Positions 1-10,200 are shown, counted from the stretch's first letter. The stretch: DNA of 12,032 bases from Hirudo medicinalis (GCA_011800805.1 MPNW01001426.1:1-12032), one strand, 5' to 3'. Made by a program: numbers and translations. Notes: generated by a model not told the origin, from the letters alone.

Positions 1-97
<97 letters not shown>
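1..97. repeat. (ATT)n microsatellite
   Basis: An almost perfect ATT trinucleotide run with one interruption near position 43 (extra T bases). It begins at or before the window edge. It lies upstream of the exon at 235 and is therefore probably inside an intron of the membrane-protein gene. Confidence 0.95.
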
Positions 98-98
<1 letters not shown>

Positions 99-234
99 AA
101 GTGTTGTTGCTGCCGCATAATTTACAATAACAGTTTGCTATAAAATAAAGAAATAAATGGACAAGAAAATAATTTGTTGCAGAAAGAATTTAAAATAATA
201 ATTTATTGGTTTATAATGAATTGCTTATTGGCAG

Positions 235-1329
235 GTCTTGTTGTGGTGGTCGGCATCGGCATCCTGTTCGGTTTTTGTCTCGGATTTGTGATGCTCACCA
301 TCGCCATTGTGCTCATCAGAAGGTGAATTCTAACGTTGAAAAGTTAAAAGCAATAATTTAATTTGAAGCATAATATTTTTGGATCCAAATATAAATATTA
401 ACGACTGCAATTTTATAATTCAATTCCCTCCAAATTATACTTTTGGCAGGAAGCAGAGAGTGGGTCGTGCCGTGCAGACAGGCAAATCTTCCGGAAGGTT
501 CAATGGTTCTGTTCTCGATGAATCCGACCAAGAGAAGATGAAGATGAAAAAAATTAAGATGTGCACCCACGCCAAGAATCCTTCCTTAATGACGAAAGTC
601 AAACTTTCATCTCTACTTTGCGGTTCAAATTGCAAACCCTCTGCCCACCTGCAACTCCACCAGGTCGACTCGAACCAGCCTGGAAAAGCTGCACGTTGCT
701 CTTCCAGCACCGATGAATTGGAATCTCACCACTCGCTTTCGTGGCTGACAGACAAGCCGAAGAACAGACAGAGCGATTTGATATACGATCTCTATACACC
801 CTACTCTTCACTGCAACCCTACCACCACCATCACCACCTCCATCATCATCATCTCCATCACCCATGTCCGGATGATCTGCCGGAGTCGACTGCACAGCAA
901 CAGAACATTTCCAACAACTTCCAACATTTGATGGGGCAAAACCACCCTCAAATGAGACCAGTTTTGTTGTGCGTGTCGTCGGAGAAGCTCGATAAAACGA
1001 CGGATCGTACGAGCCTCTCTGAAGAATTTCAGTCATTTGGCTTTGGAGAGAAACAGTCAGTAGGCAAAGGCCAACATTTGGAAGAGAAAGATTACCAACA
1101 CCAACAACAACAACATCAACAACAACAACCACAACAACAACACCAACAACAACAACAATCTGGCTTGCAGCAACACGACCTCCTGTTCAGCCACCAGCAG
1201 CTTGGAAGTTCGTCCATCTCGCACGCCCGATCTGACTTTCCAATTGACACGAAACCGGAGCATGTAATATCCAGCGATTTCACAAGCACCCCTCTTAAGC
1301 CTTCCAGATCCAGGCAAGCCAAAACATGA
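235..1329 (+). CDS. Single-pass membrane protein, last two exons (partial, unidentified)
   Basis: I do not recognise the family. The 3' end of the gene consists of exon 235-322 and exon 450-1329, which ends in TGA. The first exon follows an AG acceptor (TTGGCAG) and ends at a GT donor (AGAAG/GTGAAT). The 127-nt intron ends in TTTTGGCAG. The split codon AG+G (Arg) keeps the frame, which supports the junction. The first exon encodes about 27 very hydrophobic residues followed by Arg-Arg, with a tandem GxxxGxxxG pattern, so it reads as a transmembrane helix with a stop-transfer signal. It enters in phase 1, as is common after Ig or FN3 ectodomain exons. The second exon encodes about 293 residues, inferred to be cytoplasmic: a basic juxtamembrane part, Ser-rich stretches, a His-rich run, a Gln-rich run, and a basic C-terminus. 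No catalytic domain or familiar signalling motif was recognised. The ectodomain lies outside the window. An ATG at 216 could start a short independent product, but the splice acceptor at 233-234 argues against it. Confidence 0.7.
823..861 (+). repeat. His-rich codon run (H5-L-H4-L-H2)
   Basis: CAC and CAT codons are mixed, encoding eleven histidines broken by two leucines in the tail of the membrane protein. The mixed codons suggest the amino-acid run is kept rather than being pure DNA slippage. A metal-binding or low-complexity interaction role is possible but not shown. Confidence 0.85.
1096..1158 (+). repeat. CAA (poly-Gln) codon run
   Basis: This stretch is made almost only of CAA codons with scattered CAC, CAT and CCA. 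It encodes about 17 glutamines in 21 residues in the tail of the membrane protein. The nearly pure CAA use suggests recent repeat expansion, so the length is likely to vary between alleles. Confidence 0.9.
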
Positions 1330-1418
1330 AACGAGACGAGCGCATTCTCGATCGGAGAAGATAAACATGGCAGTCGCTCAATCATCGTTTAAAAGACAAT
1401 TTTTAAGCTGAAATTAAA

Positions 1419-1441
1419 AATAAATTCACGAAAATAATAAA
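1419..1441 (+). terminator. Two polyadenylation signals after the membrane-protein gene
   Basis: AATAAA occurs at 1419-1424 and 1436-1441, about 90 to 110 nt after the stop codon at 1327-1329. The context is AT-rich, and another AATAAA lies near 1455. This is where the transcript would be expected to end. Confidence 0.55.
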
Positions 1442-2370
1442 ACTTTTTCTCCGAATAAACGATAGCTTCTTCATGAGCCATTTAGACCGACTATTGGCTA
1501 TTCAAGCTGACACGTTTCGTAGAAGCCCCAACATGTGTTCATTTCCACGAGAAAAGGGTCTCGACAACAATTTAAATAAAATTAAATTGCTTATTTTGAA
1601 AAATAAGAATTCAAAGTAAAAGATATTTTGAAGGCAACAGGAAAAAAAAATCTGTGGCAAATCAGCAGACGACAATAAATTAAGTTTGTCTCTTTGGAAA
1701 TGAAATTGATGAGATCGCAATTTTTAGATGAATTCGAAATAAGCCGCGATATTTAAAGGAGATGAAAAAGGCAAGAGTTTCATCAGGAAATAATTGGAGA
1801 CAAATTGCCGTGGATGCCTCCACTTCTTTCCAGCCACAACCGCTTCCCAAGTTCTCCCTGTCTCTCCACGTTTAAACATATTTTCTGACAAACTTCAAGG
1901 AAGTCCAGATGGATGAACTTCTTTTTTCACTTATTTTAAAACTTATTTTCCACTTTCTTTCGCCCCCACCATCCTCTGTTCTTTGACAACCTTCAGAAGT
2001 TTAAGGTCATCCATCACTCCCTCTTTCCAGTTTTTCCGGATTACACCTCAGTTCCTTTCCAGTCGTGTTTTCCAGCATTTGTCCATTCAGTACACGTTCT
2101 AGAGAACAGACGCTTATAATTTAAAAGTCCGGCAACATATTTCTTGCTCGGAGACGATTAATTATCACTCCTTCGACAACAAGTTGCAGTCTCTTCTCTC
2201 TGATTCATAGCACCGAACTTAATGCACCCAATTATATTTAATTTCATTAACATCATTTACAATTTAACAATATTCCGAAATAAATATTTGCGAGAAATTA
2301 CGTGGGAAAATAAGTAGATTCTTCATTGCATCGACGCTGCAACACATCACACGATATCAACACCTAACAA

Positions 2371-2384
2371 GTTGCCATGACAAC
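2371..2384. promoter_or_regulatory. X-box-like RFX binding site
   Basis: The sequence GTTGCCATGACAAC is a nearly palindromic 14-mer. It fits the ciliary-gene X-box pattern RYYNYY-(N1-3)-RRNRAC bound by RFX factors (DAF-19 in C. elegans). It lies 447 bp before the presumed start codon of the TTLL10-like gene, an enzyme family that modifies ciliary tubulin, so the placement makes biological sense. Binding is inferred. Confidence 0.5.
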
Positions 2385-2438
2385 AAGTTTGTTGGTGGAG
2401 CAACAACCAATCACCAGCAGTCTTAATGCAATTATTGT

Positions 2439-2444
2439 CACGTG
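2439..2444. promoter_or_regulatory. E-box CACGTG
   Basis: This is a palindromic E-box, 55 bp after the X-box-like site and 28 bp after a CCAAT box at 2407-2411. CACGTG sites bind bHLH factors. A six-base match alone is weak evidence; the clustering with the X-box gives it some weight. Confidence 0.3.
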
Positions 2445-2830
2445 TTCAGGACTTGTTGAAACACGCACTCGAAGATAAGAATGGTGTTTTGAAAGCATTT
2501 TAAAACATTTTATTGCGAACAAGAAGTTCCGTCTGGATCGAAGTGGAGAAACTCAGACAAGGTTTGATGTTTGACACTTTGTTTTCATATCCGAATTGAC
2601 TTTTAAACGCCGGAGACATTTGCCAAACGTCACTTGAAGTAATTTCAAAGGTAAACATCAACTACAAACATCACAACATCATGAAATAAAATGAGCGAGG
2701 GAAGAAACTAAAGACCATAAAATTGGAAATGTACGAAACAAAAGGAAAATAAATCAAGAATTTAGAGCAACCAAGAAGCAAAATATTTGCAATACAAAAC
2801 AACCCAAAAAAAGACGCCGAGGTTTTAAAA

Positions 2831-5800
2831 ATGTCTAAAGGAAGCCATATGTCAAGATCACAACAGCTATTAAACTTAATGCTGGGCCCTGTGAGGCAAG
2901 TCCTCCTGGCTTTCAGCAATTACAAGTTGACTTACGGACAAGAAACTGACAAAGTGGTCCCTGCTACCGAGTCTCAATCGACTTTCCCCGAGACGACGAC
3001 AATCGATGAAAGCGTATCAACAACTGAAACTTCCAGCAAACAAACTCGCAGTTGCTCGGCCACACCGATTTCACGGACGATAGGATCAGTCGATCGAGAA
3101 AATAAGGAAGCCAAGAAAATTATAAAAAGGTGGAAGAAAAGGTCTTCAATACCAAGACCAAATCCAGCCAAAAAGCCGATGCGCTACTGCTTGAAGAGTT
3201 TCATCTCCACCCATCACTCCAATGTCCCCTTGACCCCTGTGGCCATTTTACAACCATTAAAAAAACAAACTTTAAAATCTCGCTCAGGTATCTGTCACGA
3301 GAAAATAAACATCCTATACAAAAATTGTTGTAAAATAGAAAAATATTTATTATTAATAAAAATTAGGAATAATAAAATTATGATTATCATTAACTTATTA
3401 TTATGATTATTAGTTTTCGTCAATAATTAATTTTAATTAAATTTATTTATTACACGGAATTAACGTAAAGTTAGTCGACACAATGCCGCCATTTTCTCAG
3501 TCACCAGAAGTCGAATTCGAGAACCAAACACTTCGATGAACAACAAGGACAGCCAATCTTTTGCCTTGGAAAACACCACCTCAGATCCAAGTCTTGAGTC
3601 GAGCATCAGTTCCAACTCAGACAACCAGGCTTCCTCAAGGCACGGGAATGAGGTCCTGTACTTCATCGGAGGCAACAATGGTAGTGCATTGTAGGGGATA
3701 GTTTTGATTGAGCATTATCGTTAATTGATGACGATGATGATGATGATAACAATGATAATAATAATAATAATATAAAATGATTTAATTGTATAATGATAAT
3801 AATAATTATTATTATTATTAATTTGTAATTGGTAATTATTAGTAATTGGTTTATAAATTGATTAATAATTAGTCTAGTAATTAATAAAGTATTGTTTTTA
3901 ACAAATAATTATCATCACTAAATTTTTATAGTAAAATTGAGGACGCTTTGTGTTTTCCTTATGCTATCTCAATCATCTTTAACATCTTGTTAAATGTCTA
4001 ATATCGCCTTCAACGAAAAATAATGCATTCCACCTTGACACACCTGGATGATTACTTGATGCGTGTTAGAGTCGAAGGCATCCTCAATGGGTACGGATGG
4101 AAAAGAACCAGAAACAAATCAGACGAGAGCTGGAAGATCAAGTGGTGCGAACTGAGGTCTTCCATCAACTTCCAAACATTTAAAGAAGGCTGGTTTATTA
4201 TACCTATTATTATTATTATCATTATTATTATTATCATCATTATTATTATCATTATTACTATTATTATTATTAAATTAATTGTTGTACTAGTTTATATCAA
4301 GTAATGCTTATTTATTCACGGCCTAATAAATAATAAGAAGCAAATTGATAATTATTATACTTTCCATATTGTTATTGTAACTTCTGGAAAAATTTTCAAA
4401 ATACATAAACCAAGATGGAATAAAACCAATGAAAATTTTAAAATCTGCACAATGGTTGCATAATTAGTAGTATAATTGTATTGTTAGTATAACTTACTAT
4501 AATATTTATAATATCCCCAACATTTAACCCTACCGCGATATCTTTAATTTTGCATATTATTACATTCTTAATGTTTTAGCATTGTTAGTAATATCAATAT
4601 TGACTTACTTATTATTAATAATAATCAATTCAGGTGAGCAAATGGTCAATCACATTCCAAATTGCGACGTCCTGACCAACAAACAAGGCTTGTTGCTCAG
4701 TCTTCAGGACTACAATAGAATGAACTTCCTAGTGAGGCACAATAAAGTCGATTTCCTTCCGGAAACCTATCGCCTTGACGAGCCAAAGGACAGGGACAAA
4801 GTCGGCATTTTGATAAAAGGTAGGTTTTCCATATGGTTGAATGCACATGGTTACCGCGTGGATTTTGGTCGCAGAAGGAGACGTTTGGATTTGTAAGCCG
4901 ACAGGCAGAAACCAAGGAAAAGGCATTTTCCTCATCAGGAGATGGGATGACTATTACAAGCCTCTTTATAACGATTTGAATTTGGCCGTCACAAGGGGGA
5001 AACCAATAGAAAGAATAGTTCAAAGGCAAGATACTCCGCTTCTAAATTCTCAGTCTTAGAATATGCTTAATCTTATGATTATTAATTATCCAATCTTACG
5101 ATATCTTAATAAATAGCAAGCCATAACTATTGACATTACTTTTTTTATTTACAAACTCCTTATAAAGATAAATAATCCATTTGGTCATTACATTGATTAC
5201 TGTTAAAACCTGCAATCTCAGGTACATCTCGAACCCCCTTCTAATAAACTCGAGAAAATTCGACATCAGGGCTTACATGTTGATAGCCTCCACAATACCT
5301 TACCTCGTCCTGTACCACAAGGGTTACATCCGCTTGTCCTTGAACAGGTACGATATCAACTGTAACAGCATCACCACTCACCTAACCAACCAGTACATCC
5401 AAAAGAAGGATCCAAAGTACGGCATGATTAAGGAAGACACGGTATGGACAATGGATAAGTTCAACGATTACGTAAATGATACATTCGCTTCCAGCAAGAA
5501 TTTGGAGTCTAATTGGGTCTACAATACCTTGACGGTCAGTTAGGCTTCCCTTAAGGGAACTGTTAACTTCCAATCTGTCGTATAAATATTATCATTCAGA
5601 TTGAGCTGAATAAGAGGCAATCAAAGCATAACATGCTAACAAAATTACATTTATATGTGAGCACTGGATGTAAACACCTGGGATTCTGCGAATTTAAGAC
5701 AAAAAAGTGGCCTACTATTGCAGGAAAAGATGCACAACATTATGAGAATCTGCTTTGATTCTGTGAAGAGCAAATTGACACGAAGATTGGGATATTTCGA

Positions 5801-6924
5801 ACTATATGGTTTTGATTTTATGGTGGATGACAACATGAAGGTTAGGCTTTTCGAAGTAAGGAATTTCCACAAGCGGCGGCATTTTAAACAAATTGTCAAT
5901 CACAGGTGTGGCTGCTGGAAATAAATGTGAACCCGAGTCTGGCGACGAATTGTGAAGGCCTGAGGCACGTCATTCCAGGCGTTGTAAAAGAAGCCATTGG
6001 TTAGAAGGTTGACTTTAAAGTGACCTGTGACCCTAGTAGCTAATGAGCCCATTTGAAGTTTATCTAAGTTACTCATATTGCCCAATCGGAATAAAGCAAA
6101 TTCATAATAATAAATACAAATACATACAAAAACAATTGACTACAAAAATATGCTTAAACAAATTTGTGAACGAACCTTTCCCGACAGACATTGCGATAGA
6201 ATGCTTCGAAAAGAGCAGAAGGAAGCAGCCTCTCATGCCGCTCATGTCCCTCAAAAACTTTGAAATCCTATATCCTTCCATAACGTCAAATATCAACCAA
6301 AGATCAGTCTACAGGTCCAGCAAACCAGTTGAACAACAAACAAACGAATCGTTGAAGAAGTATGACGAAGCCATCGAAAACAGCAGAGAAATCAATCTGA
6401 ACTTGTCGGCCAAGAAATCGCTCTCCAACAGCTTCAACAACAACAGTACGAAGAAAACCACCAAGGCGGAGGTTAGCTATTTAACTTCGGCTCATTTGAA
6501 AGCTCTCTCTGGTCAAATGATGAGCAAGAATCTCAACGGAGAAAGCGGATCCAGTGCAGCTTCGAGTATCATTTCGGACATAAAGACACCGCTAGTTTTT
6601 AACAAGATCAGATGCAGCAGACGACCGACGCAAAACTCAGGCGACTGTTTCACCTCAAGTCGTGAAAAAAATAAAATATTCTCGACAGTCTGCGATGATT
6701 CGTCGGTAAACATGTTGACCAAAAAAGGAAGCAACATCAAGACGACGAGTCACTTCGATGAAACCCCAGTGAAATTGAAGATGACGAAAGGCAGACGCCA
6801 TCAAACTTATTCGAAAGAAGTAAAGATTCCTGAAAACTCCGTAAAAGAAAGAAAGAAATTCCGTGATGAGTCAGACGAGATTGCACAGTACAACCCGGAA
6901 AATGAACCAGACTCCTTGCCATAA
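2831..6924 (+). CDS. TTLL10: Tubulin-tyrosine-ligase-like protein, TTLL10 type (polyglycylase)
   Basis: Nine exons: 2831-3287, 3501-3680, 4072-4188, 4634-4819, 4875-5025, 5222-5534, 5724-5840, 5906-5999, 6188-6924. They sum to 2352 nt, 783 residues plus stop, with matching phases at all junctions. TTLL10 enzymes are ATP-grasp ligases that lengthen polyglycine side chains on tubulin and other proteins such as NAP1, acting in cilia. The TTL domain runs from about residue 205 to 575. Visible motifs are LYFIGGNN at the domain start, KWCEL, VWICKPTGRNQGKGIF (about 317-332, nucleotide loop), SRKFDIRAYML (about 374-384), THLTNQY, LGYFELYGFDF, and LLEINVNP (about 510-517, metal-binding ExNxNP), so the core looks intact. 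The first 200 residues are Ser/Thr-rich. The last 200 are basic and disordered, possibly microtubule-binding. The start is the first Met after an in-frame stop, with A at -3. The least certain junction is the exon 3 acceptor (GTTAGAG/TCG), which gives a slightly short loop. TTLL10 fits better than TTLL3/8. Confidence 0.88.
3727..3821. repeat. GAT/AAT/ATT simple repeats in TTLL10-like intron 2
   Basis: A GAT-rich run at about 3727-3748 passes into AAT repeats up to about 3771. A second AAT/ATT block follows near 3793-3821. All lie in the intron 3681-4071. Confidence 0.85.
4189..4633 (+). other. GC-AG intron (TTLL10-like intron 3)
   Basis: The upstream exon must end in phase 1 to join GGT at 4634, giving FKEG-EQMVNHIPN, which matches the FxEGEQ stretch I recall from TTLL10 proteins. 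The only junction that fits is AAAGAAG/GCTGGT, a GC donor. The nearby GT at 4193 would leave phase 2 and break the frame. The acceptor is AATTCAG/GTG. An ATT/ATC microsatellite starts 16 nt after the donor. Confidence 0.7.
4205..4271. repeat. (ATT)n with ATC interruptions, intronic
   Basis: This is an imperfect ATT run with several ATC and ACT units, just after the GC donor of TTLL10-like intron 3. It is the same repeat type as the run at the window start. Confidence 0.9.
5026..5221 (+). other. GC-AG intron (TTLL10-like intron 5)
   Basis: The donor is AAAG/GCAAGA, close to the consensus for GC donors (AG/GCAAGT). The acceptor is AATCTCAG/GTAC. The split codon AG+G gives Arg and the product IERIVQR-YISNPLLINSRKF, which follows the TTLL order without gap. 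Reading on without splicing leaves the conserved sequence and reaches TAG at 5057. No GT donor in the right phase is present here. Confidence 0.8.
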
Positions 6925-7090
6925 AAATTGCAAACCACTTCTAAACATAGTGGCTACTATGGTTTCAATGGCTTCAGTCATTTCATGTTTTTAAATTTAC
7001 AAATTACAAATCATTTCCCCCTAAAATTAAGTTTTGCTTTGTTGTTTCATAAACAAGTTTATCTGAAAAAGTTTCTATAATTAAAAAAAA

Positions 7091-7096
7091 AATAAA
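7091..7096 (+). terminator. Polyadenylation signal of the TTLL10-like gene
   Basis: This AATAAA lies 167 nt after the TAA at 6922-6924. Cleavage 10-30 nt downstream would place the transcript end at about 7105-7125, just short of the convergent ASNSD1 coding sequence. Confidence 0.6.
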
Positions 7097-7133
7097 TAGA
7101 AAAACACAACTGAAATAAGATGAACTTTGGGTC

Positions 7134-7217
7134 TCAGTTTTGCAATCTCAAACACTTTTGATTTGCCTTTTCTTTCCGGCTTTCTAACTTTGCGATCCTG
7201 GATCCAAACTGAATTGC
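7134..7217 (-). other. Out-of-frame conserved C-terminus of ASNSD1
   Basis: Immediately after the in-frame ...TLHKR, the neighbouring frame continues with [18 protein letters not shown], then NQKCLRLQN and a stop at 7136-7134. This matches the family C-terminus ([12 protein letters not shown], then EKASDKCGRLQ in the human protein) without gap. One base appears to be missing at about 7217-7218, in a short C run on the plus strand. The cause could be an assembly error, a segregating frameshift allele, or loss of function. Open coding sequence and clean splice sites elsewhere favour an error or a recent change. Confidence 0.8.
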
Positions 7218-10200
7218 CTCTTGTGCAAAGTGGCCCCGTTCTCGAGCCCGAGGTCCAACGCCAGTAGCCTCAGCAGCAGTTTCTCACCGACTCCTCGTGG
7301 ATGATTCAGATCAAACTGAGATGACGGAGGTGATCGGACAAAAATCGAGAATGGAAAATATTAGAAAAGTAGTCACACCTTTACATCCATGTTCAATGAG
7401 AGAATAAAGTCGACCAGGTGCTCGTCAAGATACGGGAACCTGGCTTCCTTGGAGTGGTCCGACACGATCCTGTCGTCCCTCCCCATATTCCGACTGGAAA
7501 TGTTTTGCATCTCGGACTGCAATTCCTGGGCAAGTCCTTGCCATCCTTCATTCCTTCAAAAATAATTCATTTCGAATCAAACGATACACGTTTAATTCCG
7601 TTTAGTATTTTAAATAGCGATACTACACGTTTATTAAACCCACATAAATTTCATCCGATGTCTCGAATAACCTGCAAACAGCTCGTCTGCTCCCATGCCA
7701 AGCAGAAGCACCTAAAAGTGAAAGTGTTCTTTCAGGAATTTGTAGATCCTTAAATTAAAATGCAAGCATCGTTGGTGGCTCGTTGTTCGCATTCAAAATA
7801 CAATGTCATCGAAAACCAAATAAAAAGCAAAGCTTGAAATAGGAGAGGTTTGTCACAAAATCTACCAACCTGGCAGGAGATGAGTAAGATAATGGAGTAT
7901 CATCATAGGTTCTAATATGACCTTGACCTTCTGCAGCAAACCAGATGGCACAGCCAATGCTGTCATCGAGTACCGTGTCGAGCGGCTTGAGGAGGTGTCG
8001 TATTCTTTCCCGTCTTTTTGTGAGTCGATTAAAAACTTTGTGCAGGTTAATCATTTCAAAATGCAGGATTGAAAATAATTACCTTTTTTCTTGTAATTTA
8101 TCGAGAGACACGTTTATCTGGAATGACGAAGCTCTTTAAATCACCGCATTTCAAAATAAACGCTTCCATTTTTCATAATAAACCAGCAAAATAAAGCAAA
8201 TGAATTTTGGATGGAAGTGAAATTCGGACCTCGACAAAATTCCACGCCCTGTTAGGACTGATTGTTTTTAATTCCTTAAATCCTTCGATGCCCGTCAGTC
8301 GGTCCGGAGCCTGCAATGCCCCCCTTAAACGGACGCACGAATGGGTTTCATCTTCTTCAATGGATCAATTAAAGACTGAATTCTTACTTGTCAACAAAGG
8401 ATACATTAAGCAAATCAATGGGGTCGTTTGGTGGAATAAATCTGCATGGTTAAGTAAATTTGTTAGATATTTTATAAACTTTCCAAACTGAAAAAAACCT
8501 CAAAACCTGTCGACAATAGCGGCCAGAATGAGAGAATCGATTCCTCCCGAGAACAGCACGGCGACCTTGGCATGGTTGCAACCTCCCGAGTCCTCAACTT
8601 CGTCCCTCAGTCGGGAACCGAAACTCGGATCCTCGGTCGACAAATTCGGATTCTCAGACGCTCCGAGAAAGCAACTTTCGAGACAGTCCGAGCACCAATT
8701 TGGCATGGAAGAGCTTCGAGTCCTTTTCCCGACGGATTCGCAGAGGCGGAGCAAGAGCTGCCGAGATGCCGTCTTCCTCGCTTCGGTCGCGAAATCCCGA
8801 AGAACTCGCTCTGCCGACGAAGCCTCCGCGACGAACTCCTCGTGGCGAGAATTCAATTTGCGGATCGGACACCGAACGCCGACAGGAGACGTGGCCAACG
8901 ATTCGAAACATTTCGTCGACGGTCGGTGATTAAACAAATCGACTTCAGACCAACTCGACAAGATTTTTGAATCGTTTCTTAAACATTCAGAGCTCCACAA
9001 CCAAGGATGTAATGTCAGATGAGTCGAGCACACTTTATCGTCGTATTCTTCGATAAATTTATTCATTTCGAGGCAATAAATTCCAGATGCTGGTATTTCT
9101 TTCCAATCTCCCTGTGGAACAAGAAGTGGATGTTGTTCGAAAGTTTTGCTACTTTTACTTTTTCAGTCGATATTTGACAACTGCTTACAATGTAACTACA
9201 TAGTAATTGCTTTCGTTTTTGTAATGCAATTAAAATATTAGAATCTAAAGATGGAATGCTTGCTTGATGGAAGAATTCATGAAGAAGAAAAAGTAAAATT
9301 ATTCCTAAGCAATTTTAATAAATAAATCGTATTAAATATTAATGTTCCGTAGTCCACTTCTTAACTCATAACAGAACGATAAAATATTTTGTTGACGGAA
9401 TGCAAATTATAAAGGACACGAAGGATTACTTTGGACTCGAAAGCAACGGACGACATAACGAGGGAACCTCCTCCCTCCATGACCAAAAGACTCCTCCTCC
9501 CCAGAACATCTCTTCCAAACCACAACTTTCTGCTTGAAGCCTGCTCTTCAAATGGTCAACATAATTGACAAATCATCAATAACATTAATTTATGGAATTT
9601 TATTAATGAATTCAATAACCATTCCATCACCTGCCAGTAAATAAAAGAATATGGTCCATGTACTTTTCCAAAAATCTCCAAAATGTTTGACTCAGATTTA
9701 CAACTTGACAAAAGTTTCAGTAATATCTGACCATCATTTTCATCTTCCATAACCTGATTAGATTTTAAATTGTTTGGTAATATTGTGAGTGATATCATTT
9801 TAAAAAATACATTTCTAGTTATAGCAAGGATGTGAAAACCAAAATGACATGTTTTTTTTTTTTGCTTCTCACTTTGATTCCATCAAATATTTCCCCATTC
9901 CAGACCAAGAGATTTCCATGAAGGTCATTAAGCGGTTGAGTCGTTGGTCTCACCCCCCTCATATGCAAGGTGGTCCCATGAAGGATGATTCCTGATGATT
10001 CACAAATGTTGACATGTTCACATCCCTGGATGTCTGGTCCGCGATTCTTCAGCAGTTTCTGACATTTTATTAAAGCATCTTCTCCACGCGACTGTCAAAT
10101 AAGTTTAAATTGTTAGTGTCAATGTACAGTAACAACTAATTAATGTAATGAAACGTTTAAATTTCAGTGTGACTGGGTAACAATTTCTGTTGCTGTCACA

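Larger units (their letters stand above)
1442..2830. other. Intergenic region and presumed TTLL10-like promoter/5' UTR
   Basis: I see no supportable coding exon on either strand. Open stretches are short and resemble no family I know. The interval 1800-2100 is pyrimidine-rich. An X-box-like site, a CCAAT box (2407-2411) and an E-box lie at 2371-2444. An AAAG/GTAAAC sequence at 2647-2656 could be a 5' UTR splice donor for the next gene, but no matching acceptor is evident. In the frame of the ATG at 2831 the nearest upstream stop is TAA at 2750-2752, and there is no Met between them. Confidence 0.6.

Noticed and set aside
216..325. Short open frame starting at ATG 216 and ending at TGA 324, read as a tiny hydrophobic protein
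   Set aside because: A splice acceptor at 233-234 and a donor at 323 fit better, and joining to 450 keeps the frame into a long open tail.
599..1132. Minus-strand open frame of 177 codons opposite the membrane-protein tail
   Set aside because: It is the shadow of the plus-strand coding exon; its Asp/Gly and Val runs are the antisense of the His-codon run and other low-complexity coding sequence.
1057..1385. Minus-strand frames rich in Cys or Leu opposite the CAA run
   Set aside because: They are the antisense of the CAA repeat; the biased composition comes from the repeat and there is no family match.
2671..2919. Minus-strand hydrophobic open frame before and over TTLL10-like exon 1
   Set aside because: The Phe/Leu-rich sequence comes from reading an A-rich plus strand in reverse; no signal peptide or family was seen.
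3360..4310. AT-rich intronic blocks considered as CRISPR-like, origin-like or tRNA sequence
   Set aside because: They are trinucleotide microsatellites and AT-rich intron sequence with no spacers, cloverleaf or conserved boxes.
7184..7222. Programmed -1 frameshifting at the ASNSD1 C-terminus
   Set aside because: The site (CAC AAG AGG CAA) has no slippery heptamer and I saw no obvious downstream stem; a missing base is simpler.
7418..7753. Plus-strand open frame of 111 codons
   Set aside because: It overlays ASNSD1 exons 10 and 11 on the other strand, which carry [13 protein letters not shown] and [10 protein letters not shown] in the expected order.
8528..8970. Several plus-strand open frames opposite ASNSD1 exon 5
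   Set aside because: They lie opposite a GC-richer coding exon with clear ASNSD1 motifs and show only basic, low-information sequence.
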